DNA of 64,000 bases. It comes from Anaeramoeba flamelloides (taxonomy: Eukaryota > Metamonada > Anaeramoebidae). Numbering within the stretch: position 1 is the first letter of the stretch; each line of letters starts with the position of its first letter. The DNA lies in contig JANTQA010000036.1 in NCBI GenBank assembly GCA_027625915.1, positions 6,283,001 through 6,347,000 on the forward strand. The letters run 5' to 3'. This document shows positions 35,803 to 48,920 of the stretch, one piece after another. The notes under the pieces are model-generated. The model was not told the DNA's origin. It did not search any database and saw nothing but the letters and a program-made list of their open reading frames with translations. The translations under genes were made by a program, and so were the position numbers.

Positions 35803-37984
35803 ATTAAAAAACTTATTTCAGAGTTCGAAACGAAAAAAAATAACTATTTTGTGTTCCAAACTTATGTTTTTCCATTTATAATTCTAATTGACTCTCTTAA
35901 CTATAAACTCTCTTACTACTTCTGTTGAATTTCACATAGATCATAAAAATTTGAAATTTTTGGATGAAAAAACTAGCAAATTTTGTTTTTGTGTTGTTTT
36001 TCTCTTTTTGTTTTCTGACAAGACAACACAGAGAGAATGGTAGTTTCCAAAAAAATTCAACTCATTAAAAACCTTTCAAAGATACTAAATAAAAATCTTT
36101 ATGCAAATTAAATCTTTCTCTTTTTTGGTGAAATCTAATTATCATACCTTCAAAGCACTGAACATCAAGCAATCAAAAAAAAAGATATGAATTTCTTAAG
36201 GGATTAGGAAACTTAAAAAAATCTTCAAGTCAATTCAATACCAAATTCAAAAAAATTACCACATCTCTTGAAATTGAAAAGTAAAAAAAAATCTTTCTTA
36301 CTAAAAAGATCAAACATACTTTTAATGTTATTTTTAGATATGAATTCTGTTTTTTAGAAAGTTTTGATTCTATTTTTCTCATTTTGAAAAGTTGAACATC
36401 CAACATATTTCTGAATTATTTAAAAAAAAATTATTTCCTTTAAAAGAAGAAAGACATCTTATTATTTTTGAAGGAAATGAACAAAATACAGATTAAAAAA
36501 AAAATCACTAAGTTTAGAAATAGCCCAGAATAAAAAATCAACTTAATTTCAAAAAAATTACAAGAAATTATTTTAAACTTTAAAAAAATAACATTTTTTG
36601 ATTCAAAGAAAAGATAAAATCATTTTTTTCTTTTTATTTGACATTAAAATATTTGAGAAAACAATGAAATAATTCAAAGACAAAAAGAATCAATCCACTG
36701 AAATAAACTTTGTTTCTGTCAAAGGTGGAACACATATTCACAAAATATCAAATATTTTATATAAGTGACCTTTGAAGATTAAATAACAAATAAAATAATA
36801 TACATTAGAGAATAGTTGGTATCTGCCTGAAATAAAACTAATAAAATATTTATTCGCTTTAAAAATTGAAAAACCCAAAATGTTTAGTCACTAATTGTGA
36901 ATAACAACAATTTTCCTTTTGATCATGAATTGAAGATCATATATAATTCTAAAAGAAATCAATATGATTTTTCGACAATCATTTTTACAATCCAATAACA
37001 TTAGCCTAACCCATTTTTACTTCGAGACTATAGATCTTGCAATAAAAAAATTTTTTCAACTTAATTAAGTTGTCAAGAAAAAATTGAAGAAAAGAAAAAA
37101 GCAAAAAAAGCCAAAATATGAAAAAATGATTTCAATTTTAATATTTCCAAAAATTGATTTTTTCTTCTAATATCTATTCAAACCATTTAAATTTATTAAT
37201 CCACCCCTACTTAAAAAGCTAGGTTTCTTTGACTTGAAAATAGTTTATATATGAAAGTTTATTATAAATGATTAAAAAATATTGATCTCAAAATATAAAG
37301 TTGTCAAAATGAATTATTTTGAATTTATTGTTAGTGATCATCATTTTTAGCTTCCTTATTTTAATTATTATTTTTTAATTCAATCTTACACATTTCTTAA
37401 AAAATTCATTTAATTTAATTAAAAAAAAATAATACAAAATAAAAACAATAACAAATAATAATAAAAATCAGTATTATTCTGGGATTATATTTTTGAAATA
37501 TAAATTTAAATATTTTTTCATTCAATAAAGTGGTAATATTAAAATAAAGTAATAATAATAATAATTATAATAAAAATAGCAGTGATAATAATATTTAACC
37601 CTTTATTATTATTATTATTATTATTTTGTTGTTGTGATAATGTTTTAGTTTAAATTTCCATAAATAGCAAGATTGTTGTTACCTAATGAAAACCAAGTTT
37701 AAATGCCATATTAATTTAGAAATAATCACCACGCTTTTTGAGATTTTCTCGAAATGCAATCAAATTCAAATCATTTTTTATCTATAATTAATTCAAAAAT
37801 AAATAAGAGAAAATTAATTCGCCATTTTATTATTATTGTTTTATTGTAATATTTACTTTAGAAAATAAAGAAAGAAATAAAAAAATTAAAAAAAGTACAT
37901 TTTCAATTTCTTTTGATATAATTCGTTGCCCCCCTTTTAAATTTTTTAATAATTATAAATAAATAAATATATATTAAACATAAA
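35803..37984. other. RPL8 upstream region and tail flank of SAPS-2
   Basis: No coding exon supported. It holds dispersed repeat P2 copy 1 (36190-36630) and TAA/TTA-rich stretches near 37440-37630. The first ~200 bp must contain the RPL8 promoter, but no motif could be recognised. Confidence 0.5.
36190..36630 (+). repeat. Dispersed repeat pair P2, copy 1
   Basis: About 440 bp, direct orientation with 45500-45930. Long shared blocks: AAAAAATCTTCAAGT, CATCTCTTGAAATTGAAAA, CTTTTAATG/CTATTTT, CCAACATATTTCTGAATTAT, CTTTGAAAGAAGA-type, AACTTAATTTCAAAAAA and TTTTTTGATTCAAAGAA. By eye roughly 75-80% identity. No TIR or ORF identified, so the class is unknown. Confidence 0.7.
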
Positions 37985-40900
37985 TTAAAAGTATAAATAA
38001 ATTTCAATTTCTTTTTTTAGCGAGATAATATGGGAGAAAAAAAAAAGAAGAAAAGAAAAATAAAAATAAAAAACCTTTTCCAATTATGGAATTAATTTCG
38101 TTAATATAAATATTAACAAATGATTGTTGTTCGTCTGTTTCTTTTAAATTTGATTTGTATTTTTTGTAATGCGAAAGAAAATACTTTGTCAAAGTGGACG
38201 AATCTACTGATTTAAAGAGTTTTAAATAACAGTTCTGGATTATGCTACAATCATTAAGCGAAAAAAAACATTCCTATTAATTTTAAAGTGGAAAAATATA
38301 AAAATTAAGATGATAATGGAAATATTAATATAAAATTTTTAATTAAAACACAAACAATTTTTAAAACAATAAATTCTTGTTATAAGTTTTCCCTTCTCTG
38401 GAAAATTGATAAAATTTAAATCCTTTTATAAAAAAAAATTTTTTCAAGATCAAAAAGAAAAAAATTACCACAAATTTTCACCCTTAAAAATATCATATAA
38501 AATTGATATTATTAACTTTTATATCCATTTTTAAGGTAATGTATTTCAAAAAAACAAATTGAACAATTATTATATGGAATCAATTTATGATAAAGAAAAA
38601 TTTTGAATATTTTAATATTTTTATTAAAATTTGAATTAATGAAGATAATTTAAAATATAATTTCCCAATTTTAAAGGAAATACTTTATGCCTTGGCCAAT
38701 ACTGGAAAAGGGTATTAAAACTAAACTAAAATTCAAAATTTTCTACACTGATAAAACGTTCCAAACAATCACGATAATACAATTTCATTCAAATTGGAAA
38801 TAAATTTGATTTTTGTAAAATATAAAAATCATTTTTTCATCTTTTATGTTTTTGTTTTCATTTCGTTTTTTTGAATAACGAAACTTGTTTCGTTAGATCA
38901 AAATGTTTTTTCAACAATTGATATTATGTTAAAGTTGAGTTGTTCCAAATTGAAGAACTCAGATAAAATTAGTTGGTAGTATCTAACCATTTGATCGATC
39001 AATAATTCCTAATAGAATTACAACAAATTTACTAATGTATTTTTTTGTTTTGCTCTCTCCAAAATTTTTAACACACCGATAATTTATTTGTATTGATAAT
39101 TATTATTTTTTGTTTTGTGAGTATTGTCATTTATAAACAAGTGTTAACATTTCAATTAGCGAATGATTTTAATTTGGTATTTCTTCGATAATTGATTAAA
39201 TAAGATTTTTTTTTTCACAAATCAAATTTTGGTGTGTTAAAATTTTTGAATTGGGGTTTATTAAAATTTTTATAATTTTAAATTCCTAAAAGGGTAAAAC
39301 TTGATATAATAAATTTTTTTAATCAAATGTTTAAATGGTCAAAATAAGAAATTTTGTTTTGAGAAACTTGTTTTTTTTTCAAAATTTTTGAAAATTTGTT
39401 TTTGATTGTTAATTGTATATATTTTAAGAATCACAAATAAAGTTTAATATTATAATATTTACACATTAAAGTTTATTTCTCTATAAAAAAAAAAATAAAA
39501 ATAAAAATATTAATAACTTGCAAAATAATTTTAAAACAATACACATATTATTATTTTATTATTTGAAACATATTTTCTCTTATTTTTTTTTTTTTTTTGG
39601 AATTTGTGCTATTCTAAAAAAAATATATATCTATTGTTTAAAAAAATTAGAATAATATGAATAATGTAATTACAATTTAACTTTTATCTAATTTTTAAAT
39701 CAAATCCAAAATAAAATCAGTTGAAGAATCATTGATTTAGATTACTTTACAGTTTGGAATGTTTTATAATTCTTTTTTATTATACTTTCTAAAAATTATA
39801 ATAAAATTCAATTTAATGATATTAATTAAAAAATAAAACAAGTAATGTCAAAATTTACTGTTGATATTATTCGTGATATCAATTTTTTGACAATTTTCTA
39901 CTCCAAAAAAAATTTTTTTCTCGTTGTAAATTTCTTGATAAAATTTTTTTTTGATGATAAAAAAGGATACTTGTCAAAAATTTGTTTGAGGTACTAAAAA
40001 TTTCTAAAAAAGTAATCTTATTTAATTTTAACCAAATTTATTTTTTCATTGCATGATCATTTGAAAATTAGTTTTTGTATTTGGGTTGTTTTTTTTAAAA
40101 AATGGCTGTTTAATGATTTTTATTTTTTCTTTTTTGAACTTGAATTATTTTATTTTTGTTATCATCCTGAGTTCTTTTTTTATTTTTTTATTTTTATTTT
40201 TATATTAAAGTTGGGGGGGGGGGACAATTAAGAAAATAGAAGATTTATAAAGATTTAAAGTGACTCAAACGTGGTGGGTTTGATTCAAATACACTTTAAA
40301 ATGTGTATCGATGATTGTCTTGTAATGGGGATACACGCCCAGTATATTTCCATTGCACTTGGGTTTAATTTTTGAAATATTGATTAGTTGATTGGTGGTT
40401 ATTAAAATAAATAAATAAAAAAAATCGATCATTTATTTCTTAAATGAAAAATAATTTATAAAAGAAAAAAAAACTGATTATTTTCCAATTGGTTGTAAGG
40501 TTCTGCAGGTTTTTTTTTGTATTTTAAAGCCTAGTATTTGTTAAAAATTCTTCTTTTATTTTTTTTAGTTCTAAATTATTATATATATATATATATATAT
40601 TTCTCTACTTAGAGTAATAGGAATTTATTCTTTGTTTCAAAATAATAAAATCAATTTTTTTAATGATTAATTCAAAAAAAAAAATTGAAAGTTTAATAAA
40701 AATAAGAAAACTCTTGGTTAATTAATGATAATGTTGGGAGGTAAATTATTATTTAATCTTGTTTTATTTTATTTTTTTTTATAATGATTATTAATATCTA
40801 AATAAGTGAACTCAACTAATTTAAAAAGGGAATTGTAAAAATGTAAATTTTAAAAAGAGGATAACTTAAAAAAAGTTTTTTATATGATTTTATAAATTTT

Positions 40901-43236
40901 AAAATCGACTAGTAACATTTTGATGAATTTTCTATAGTTTTAAAAGATATTTTAGTAATTATTTGATAATTTGCATTCAATGATATATTTCAAACATTCA
41001 ATATTAAACTAAATATTATTAACAAGAATGATTAATTTAAGATCGAATTGACTTTTAATTTTAAATGTGAAAAATTATTTTATAGTGTATAAAACCAAAA
41101 GAGAGATCATGTGATTTTGAAAAAAATTATTAATTTAATTATACTATTAAAAAAAAACCCAAAATTACATAATATTTCTTTTAACTACAACTTATACAAT
41201 AACAAATAAAAATTAAATTGAGATTGTTATTTATGTTATATGTAAAATTTTTCAAATTATTTTAACAAGTTATATCCCCCCTAAAAAAAAAAAAAAAACA
41301 ATAAAAAAAAAAAAAAGGAAATTAAAAAATTTACTGTGCAAAATTTACAAAAAAGTTTCTTATCCTTCTTATTAATATATTTAAAGTTTTCACAAATGAA
41401 TTTAACGATATAATTTTTTATTGATGTTACATAAATATCATTGTTAGGATCTGTTTCTAGTAATTTCTCTTCAGTGACGATTTCAATTTCCTTTTCATTG
41501 CGAAGATTGCTTTCTTCTTCTTCTTCTTCTTCTTCTTCTATTTCCTTTTTTTTTTTGTTTTGGTTTTCATTATCGGTGTCTTTTTCACTCGTAGTTTCAT
41601 TATCATTGTCTTTATCCTTTTTTTCCACTTTTTCATTTTTATTTTTTCTTTTCTTTTCCTTACTTTTTTTTTTTTTTTTTTGGAATTCCAATACTAACGG
41701 CCGAAAATATTCATTTAATATTTTTTGAATTGATTTTGAGGTTGATTTTGATTTTTTTTGAAAAGAGTCTGTTAAAGAAATTATCATTTTGAGAAGAGTT
41801 ACTTTATTGTTACTAGACAAATTTGGATAGAAATCTAAAAAAATTCCAATTTTTTTTTGTAATGATTTAAGTAGTATAGACGCTTTCTGGTTTTTTTCCC
41901 TTTCAATTATTAATAAAATTAAATCTATACAATGGATGAAATCCCCATCAAAATGATAATTTTTATTCTGTGATTTTGTGTTATTTTTTTTCATGGTTTG
42001 TATTAATTTTTCGACAATTCTTTGACGATATAAAAACTAAGATTATTTAGTAGTTTAGAAAATAAAAATACAATAAATTAGTAATAAGAATCAATATTAA
42101 TAAAATGATTTTTATAAATAAATATAATTTTCATCGAAAAAAAAATTTTTTTTTGCTTATTTGTTATAATTTTTTCTCTTAAAATTTCAGTAATCCTTGG
42201 ATTTATTTCAGATGATGTAAATAAACAATAATGAGTTAATGTTTATTGATATTACATTCTTTGACCATTGTTTTAGAAATGTATTTGAGAAGAAAAACAA
42301 TAGCTTTTTTTTTTCTCCAAATTACAAGATTATTTAGAGATTTTTTCTTTGTTTAGTCCAAGTTAGTTAGCATTTTTTTTTTCTTTTTTTTTTCCAGTTT
42401 TTCAGATTTTCAAAAAGGATTTAAGGGAAATCTGATCCCTTTTGAATTACTAATATTAAATTTAACTAATGTTGATCTCATTAAATTATTCCCAAAATTC
42501 CAAAATTATCTTTCAGTATTTAGTTATCAAATTATGAAACTAAGTAAAAAATTCTCAATTCAATTTATTTCTACAATAAAGAAGTAATTTTTTTTGAACA
42601 TAAACAATAAAATTTTGTAACGTTTTTAAAATCTTGAACGAACCTGGGAAATTACAGAAACTGAGAAATCACAGAAAATGATATATTGGAGTTATTTTTG
42701 GTATTGCCAATAAGTTAATGGAGTTTGCAAGTGATTTAAAATGTGTAATTAAGTTAAATTGAATAATTTAAACCTGAAAAAAAAATATTCTTTACAATTA
42801 ACATGTGGTTGTATAGCTAATAATTAATAAGTAAATAAAAAAAAAAATTAAAATATTTCACATTTTTTAAATTTTTAGAATTGTTGATAAACTTTAAATT
42901 GGTGCTGATAAATTCCAAAAAATGTGAAAAATACTTCTCGTTCACGTTCCATTATATAAATGTGATAACTCGACATTCAAAAAATAAATTTCAAAGAATA
43001 TATCGAAGATCATCAAATTTTTGCAGAGTTTACTTACAATTAAACTTAAAATATTCTTTATTCAAAACCGAGTTAAAAAAGTTAAAAAATAAAAATCAAA
43101 CTAAAATTTTTATTCATTTTTTGGATTTTATCAATATAAATTATTTTTATTTTTTTTTTCAGTTTTTTATATTATTATTTAATTTTAAAATCAATAGATG
43201 GAATTATAAAAATTATTGTTATTGTTGTGAAGATAT

Positions 43237-43273
<37 letters not shown>

Positions 43274-46200
43274 AAGCTATTTCTAAAAAAAGTAGTACAT
43301 ATTTATTTTGAAAATACTTTTATTAAACTCAATTCTAATATCACGATTTAAATATACAAAATTCCCCTTCGTCATTTATTGATTCTTAATAATAAACAAA
43401 TTTCTTTGTTTGTAAGACAATAATATTAATAAAAGATATCAAATTTTCTAATCATTCTTATATGATATTTTTAAAGGTGTGGAAATTGTGTTTATTTTCT
43501 TCTTTTTGATATATAAAAATTGTTTTATAAAGAGGCTTAATCTTTATCAAATTTCGAATAGAATAAAAAAATGTTAAATGAATTTTATTGTTTAAAAAAT
43601 CCTCTGTATTTTTATCATATTATCCATTTTTATTGAATTTTGTATTAGCCTTGTTTTCTCCAAAAAAAAAGTTACAATTTTTTTTTCTTTCGTTTATTGG
43701 AAATATTTCATCCAACATATTTTGAAATAAATCTAATATGTTCTGATTTAATTTGGATTAATATTTCACTTAATTTGATCTTACCAGTTTAAAAACAGTT
43801 CCATAGAAAAGATAAAGGATTTTATACAAAATAGAAAAAAAAAAATACTCATTTTTTTGTAAATACCTTTAAGCTATATATCACTGAATATTATTTTTTT
43901 TAAACTTTTCTTTATCATTTTTCAAAGGGTGAATTAAAGAAAACTTAAAGTAATAATTTTGTAGATGATTTTTCTTTGGACTCGTTTTTGGTAGTTTATA
44001 TACTAAAATTCTTGAAATCATTAAAAAAAATGAAATAGAAAAGTTTCATTAAATTTTAAATGTTTTTACTTAAGGTACTGATCTGGAGCATTGGGAAAAT
44101 TTCATATAAATAATAACAAAGCAATAAACAATAAAAAAAAACAATAATAAATAACTTACTTCGTGAATTGATTTTTGTAGTCCATAATCATCGTCGCAAG
44201 AAATAAAATAAATTAAAAATTCATAAATACATTTTGAATCAAGGTGTCCAATTAATTTTTCAAATTTCTTTTCAAGGATTTTTATCGAATCAAAAGTCTA
44301 ATAAATATAGATAGTATTATATGTTTTGATGAACAAAAGACAATACAAAACAATTATTAAAGGAATTTCAAGAAAATTAAAAATTAGTAGGTTTTACTTT
44401 GCTGGGATACTTGTCAAGCTGTAGTTTAATGAATTTAATCCATAGATTCTGGACATTTTTTGGCTGATTGATGATCTCTTTCTTAAAAAATTTCTTAAGG
44501 TTTTGTTTTTGAGTTGCTGCATGATGAATACGAATAATACCAAAATTTATGAAATTTTCTATTTCTTTCATATGACTAATTAAAATAACATTCATTATCA
44601 AATAATAAAAAAAAATATTAATAGAAAATGGAAACAAATTAAATATTTTAAAAGGATTAATATTGGAAAAGTTATCAAAATTAATTAAATAAGAATTATT
44701 TCGGAATTAGGGCTCCAAGAGGAAATATATTTCCTACCTTCAAAATAGATAAAACAAAAAATTAAAAAAAATTCATCTTTTCTTTGAATAATATTATTTT
44801 TACTTTTACTTTTACTTTTACTTTTTATTTCTATTATTAATAAACAAGTTAAAAAATAATTTAGTAAGATTGGAAAGTTTTCTTATCCGAATTATAGTGG
44901 GTCAATTACAAATAAATCTCAGTAATTAAAACTTCTTTTAATTACTTAAGGGTATTCCGAATGTTATAATCTTGCAATTAAGTGGATACCAAAATAATGC
45001 AAAAAAAAAATTGTTTTAATAAATTTTATCTCAACCTTTTTTATTTTTTGTTCATGTAGATTTTAAGATTTTTCGGTTTTTTTTTTAATTTTTTTTTTTC
45101 TTAAAGAAAAAAAGTGTATTGATACATTTGAATTAACTCAAAATTTTATTTCGTTTGTTCGATAAAATTCAATAAAAAAATACAGAATATGTAAAAGTAT
45201 ACAAAGGATTTTTTAAACAATAAAATACATTTAAAAGTTTTTCATTCGATTGGAAATTTTATCAAGATTAAACCTCTTTAGAAAGCAATTTTTACGTATC
45301 AAAAAGAAGAAAAGAAACACAAATTTCCACACCTTGAAAAAATATCAAATAAGGATGAGATCAAAAACTTTCATATCTTTTATTTGTGTAAATTTTACAC
45401 AAACAAATTGTGTTATTATTAAGGATCAATAAATGATGAAAAAATTAATTTTGTATATGAAAATAGTTAATTTTTGAATTGGGTTTAAGAAAAGTATTTT
45501 AAGGTACTAGTAAACGAAAAAAATCTTCAAGTAAATCCAACAGCAAATTCAAAAAAAATTTAACCGCATCTTGAAATTGAAAAACAAAAAAAAAATCTGA
45601 TTACTACAATATCAAACTTACTTTTAATACTATTTTCAGAAATGAATTATTGTTTTTAAAAGTCTGATCCATTTTTCCCCATTTTTGAAAAGTTCAATAT
45701 CCAACATATTTCTGAATTATTTAAAAAAAATTATTTCCTTTGAAAGAAGATTGAAATCTTATTACCTGTAAAAGAAGTGTACACAAATATACTATAAAAA
45801 TAAAACCCCTAAGTTCTGTAATAACTCAGTTTAAAAAATCCACTTAATTTCAAAAAATATTATAATAATTATTTTAAACTTGAAAAAAATATAATTTTTT
45901 GATTCAAAGAACAGTTCAAATCAATTATTTCTTTTTTTGAATAAAAAAAATCTGAGAAAAAGAACCAAACAATTGAATTAAAAATTCCCCCAAAATACTT
46001 TTTTAAAACCTGGAAAATTCAACTTATAATCTAGAGAAATACCTTTTAATTATATTTATCTTTAATCAATAATTAATAACCCAATCTTAATTCTTTCATT
46101 GAGTTATTAACAACCCAAAGATTAAATGTATCAAATAGACTTTACAATTATTTTGAAATTTTTTAAAGATTTTCAAACAAATAAAACAAATTCAAATGCA

Positions 46201-48050
46201 TATTTCTAATTAAAAAAAAATGATAGATATTATCAAATAACTGATTTTAATACAAAAAGTTCCTTGTTTTTACTCTTTATATTTGGAAAAGTATATTGAC
46301 TAGTCTTTTAAATTTCAAGAAATTTAATAAATATTGTGAATAAAATAGATGATCAATTTTTTTCAGATCTTCAAGGATTCAATATTTGATTTATTTTTAT
46401 TGTTTTTTTAAAATAAGATTAAAGTTTCAATGGTTATTTTTTCATAAAGACTCTCTGAAATTACTCAAAGTGATTTTTCTTGAAAATTAAATTTTATTGC
46501 AATTTTTTTTTTTTCGAAGTTGATCCAAAAACCCAACAAAAAAGCGATCTGAGATCTTTTGACTGAAAATTTAATTGGGAAAAATGAAATCTTTTAAAAA
46601 TGATTATTCATTTCTCTAAAGTTTACAAATGAAGTTTCTTATCGGGTTTAATTGTATCCTTATGTAAATAATTACTCTATTACCCTTGGGAAAAAAATAA
46701 ATAAGAGTTACTAGTCCCTTAAAATAAATTTGCACCACTTTTTTGGAAATAGCTTGAAAATACAAGTTAATTACCTTTCCTTTTTCTCAAAAAAATTCAC
46801 ATATATAACAACCAGATCAACTCTAATTTTATAAAATGATTCTAGAAAAAAAAAAATAGAAATAAAGAAAAAAACAATTTTGAAAACATATCTTTTATAT
46901 TTAGACTATTTTTATATTAGCACAACACAATCAATCCCATAATTAAATAAAAAAAAAAAAACACTGACAAGGACGACCATATTTTGCGTTTAGAAATTGT
47001 TCAAAATTAAAATTTTTTCATAGAACTATGTCAATAAATTTGATGATAATAAGGTTGTTTTCGAAAAGTTTTCAAAAGGATCTTTCAACAAATTTAAAAA
47101 TACTAATTTTCACTCCACATATTAAAAACCTTTTTGGTGACACTTTTTTAAAATTGAGATCGCTCAGTAACAGTAGTTTTATTAAAGTTCATGAAAAGTT
47201 TTCTGAGCTGCTAATTTTAAAACCATACAACAATATTTGGTGGTGCCAAAAAAAAAAAGATAAAAAGAAAAGAAAGAATTTGACAAATAATATGAACGAA
47301 GCAAACAGAGAAAAAGAAAGAAAGACCAAAACAAAAAAAATCAAAATAATTGAAGAATCGAAACCAAAAATGTAACATACATCCCAATTTATGAAAGTAA
47401 AAAAATGAAAAAAAAAAATTTTTGCGAGATTGTGATTTTTTGGACGATCCTTTATTCTTCGTCTTTACAGTTTGACAAATTACACTTTTTTTGAATCAAA
47501 GACAAAAAGTGTTTCTTTTTACCAAGAATTTAAAGGAACAAATTGTAAGAAGTGTGGGTTGTTTTGAACAAAAAATTCTGATGAAATTGAAACGGTATTT
47601 CAAAAAAATTGTTTCACAAATAAAGAAAGAGATTTAAATAATAAGTGTTTGAAGTATCAAAAAGCAAAATGAAATTTTAAGACGAAAGTTTTTCTCAATT
47701 GAACAAAAACAACAATAAAATAAAAAAAAAAAGAAAAATTACTTTTTAATTGCTGGTGCGTTAGTTGTAAGAATTATGCCAAGTTCCTGAACAAAACTGT
47801 CTTGTTCCAATCTAATAGAAAATATCAATAAAAATAAAAATAAAAATAAACAAGCATTAAAGACTCGAAAACTTTGTTCTTTGATGTTAAAAAGAAAAAA
47901 AAGATAGATTTGTTAGTACCGATCAAATAGTGCACGTGATTCTAAAATACATCTTTTCCTATAATCCTTTGCATCAAGAATTTGAATTAGAGTTGGTGTT
48001 TTTGTTTTTTTCAGGAGCTCGTCAATTGTAAGTTGTTTTTTTTTGCTCAT
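37985..48050 (-). CDS. Divergent second SAPS-domain protein (PP6R-like paralog), 7 exons
   Basis: Probable phosphatase-adaptor paralog. Exons: 48050-47920, 47811-47743, 44575-44398, 44297-44160, 42036-41335, 38273-38075, 38010-37985; phases agree and total 480 aa. Alignment by eye to the SAPS gene at 17772-29738 runs the length of the domain: TIDELLKK...ILDAKDYRKRC against KIDEIFEK...LLDEEDLLQEC, KLIGHLDSKCIYEFLIYFIS against KLCLHLQTAAIKDVVLNLLI, FLYRQRIVEKLIQ against FIISTKLLPKLID. The first four introns match that gene in position and phase, and exon 4 is 138 nt in both. Residues about 280-340 are a Lys/Glu-rich insert; there is no long acidic tail. The MFWRF start is absent. Introns of 3.1, 2.1 and 3.1 kb hold transposons. 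Upstream exons may exist (50350-50544). The last 26-nt exon is the weakest part. Confidence 0.72.
38722..39260 (-). mobile_element. MITE family A, copy 4
   Basis: About 539 bp, reverse orientation. Ends TAAACTAAAATTCAAAATTT and TTGAATTGGGGTTTA. Core GTAGTATCTAACCATTTGAT then CGATCAATAATTCCTAATAG, CTCTCTCCAAAATTTTTAAC. Close to copy 5 at 56769-57300 in the core. Confidence 0.8.
40213..40223 (+). repeat. Isolated G11 homopolymer
   Basis: Eleven consecutive G in a region that is otherwise over 80% A/T. No other G or C run of this length was seen in the window. Confidence 0.95.
40288..40377 (+). mobile_element. Possible fossil of a reverse-transcriptase gene (DIRS/LTR kin), fragment
   Basis: A GC-richer patch has a short open frame containing MCIDDCLVMG and then ALGFNF, resembling the xDD catalytic box and following segment of DIRS-type or other LTR-kin reverse transcriptases. 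It is a small, broken, old fragment. No terminal repeats were recognised. The match rests on a few residues. Confidence 0.25.
40581..40600. repeat. (TA)n microsatellite
   Basis: About 10 TA units within a SAPS-2 intron. Confidence 0.9.
43236..43272. repeat. (TA)n(TG)n compound microsatellite
   Basis: About 12 TA units then about 7 TG units, inside the 2.1 kb SAPS-2 intron (42037-44159). That intron shows no other feature. Confidence 0.9.
45205..45440 (+). repeat. Dispersed repeat pair P1, copy 2 (open frame)
   Basis: Partner of 4330-4580. Here 45250-45432 is an open frame of about 60 codons (LEILSRLNLFRKQFLRIKKK ... FISFICVNFTQTNCVIIKDQ). No domain recognised. The pair may come from a multicopy gene. 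Confidence 0.5.
45500..45930 (+). repeat. Dispersed repeat pair P2, copy 2
   Basis: Partner of 36190-36630 in direct orientation; see shared blocks there. It abuts repeat P1 copy 2, so the two could be parts of one larger element in this place. Confidence 0.7.
47028..47375 (+). other. Open frame of 115 codons, unclassified
   Basis: On the strand opposite SAPS-2, within its intron. It follows a possible acceptor (TTTTTTCATAG just before 47021). It reads MSINLMIIRLFSKSFQKDLS, then LRSLSNSSFIKVHEKFSELL and NNIWWC, and ends Lys-rich (KKKDKKKRKN...ESKPKM). A second frame through the start (NYVNKFDDNKVVFEKFSKGS) is also open and looks equally protein-like. I do not recognise a family. Probably gene or transposon debris. 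Confidence 0.2.
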
Positions 48051-48639
48051 CAGCTTTTTATCAAAAAAAAAAATAAGAAAAATGATTTGGAATCTAAAAT
48101 TTTTCTCGTCTGAGATATATTTTTAATGCTCAAGTTTTTTCTCATTGAATTCTTGTGTTATAGAAATTTGAACTTCTAGATAACTTTTGGTAATTTTTAA
48201 ACAAACAAATTCAATTGAAAATTTGTTAAAAACTAATTTTTTGTTTATCAAAAATAGTTCATTTCAAGAAATAAAGAATTAATTGTTTGAAACATTTAAT
48301 AATTTTACATTTTGTAATGGGTTTTTAAAACCAAAATATTAGTTTTTAATATGTTCGAGATAAAATTGTGATCTTTTGTTCAAGTAAACTTGAAAAAAAG
48401 GGATTATTTATTTAATTTAATACGAATTTTTTTCGAAAATAAAGATAAAGATAAAAATCAAAAACTATTTGTAAACTTTTCAGACAAGATGAGGTATTAA
48501 AATCAGTGAATAATCTTCAAAAAATGAAGACTGAGAAATTTTTAAAGTATTTCTTACTGATGTTAAAATAGCCTGTGCAGACTTGGCAAACAATGTTGCA
48601 ATATATAAAAAGTGTTTCTTAAATATTGGAGGCAGATAG

Positions 48640-48920
48640 ATTTATGAATCAAAGAAACCGTCAATAAATATTGGGTATATATGATATTGATTTCATAAAT
48701 TGTAATATTAAATCAGAAATACTATAAATGAAAGATTAAATTTGGAAATTTTAATCTCAAAAAAGATTAAATTTTTACTAAAAAAAAAAAATAATAAATA
48801 AATAAAATTACGAAAAAATTATTAAACAAATTCAAATTCCTAATTTGAAATCCTCTTAAAATATCAAGAGGTTACATTCAATTTTATTTCACCTTTGGTA
48901 TAATAGTGGGCACTGAATCC
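48640..48920 (+). repeat. Dispersed repeat pair P3, copy 2
   Basis: Partner of 1920-2240. Has AAAGAAACCGTCAATAAATA near the start and CACCTTTGGTATAATAGTGG then GCACTGAATCC at the end. Confidence 0.45.

Larger units (their letters stand above)
38274..41334 (-). other. 3.1 kb intron of SAPS-2
   Basis: Donor ACA|GTAAAT and acceptor AATAG|GAATG, phase 0. It holds MITE family A copy 4 (38722-39260), a G11 tract (40213-40223), a possible reverse-transcriptase fossil (40288-40377) and (TA)n at 40581-40600. An extra small exon cannot be excluded. Confidence 0.6.
44576..47742 (-). other. 3.1 kb intron of SAPS-2 with two dispersed repeats
   Basis: Donor AAA|GTAATTT and acceptor TTTTAATTAG|TCATATG, phase 2. 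It contains repeat P1 copy 2 (45205-45440), directly followed by repeat P2 copy 2 (45500-45930), and an open island on the opposite strand (47028-47375). Confidence 0.6.

Noticed and set aside
40270-40380. GC-rich patch as an RNA gene (tRNA, snRNA or snoRNA)
   Set aside because: No cloverleaf, no known snRNA landmark, no convincing C/D boxes; a coding relic explains it better.
42881-43351. 156-codon + strand frame in a SAPS-2 intron
   Set aside because: Passes through A/T runs and the TA/TG microsatellite, no domain, no supported start; not convincing as a gene.
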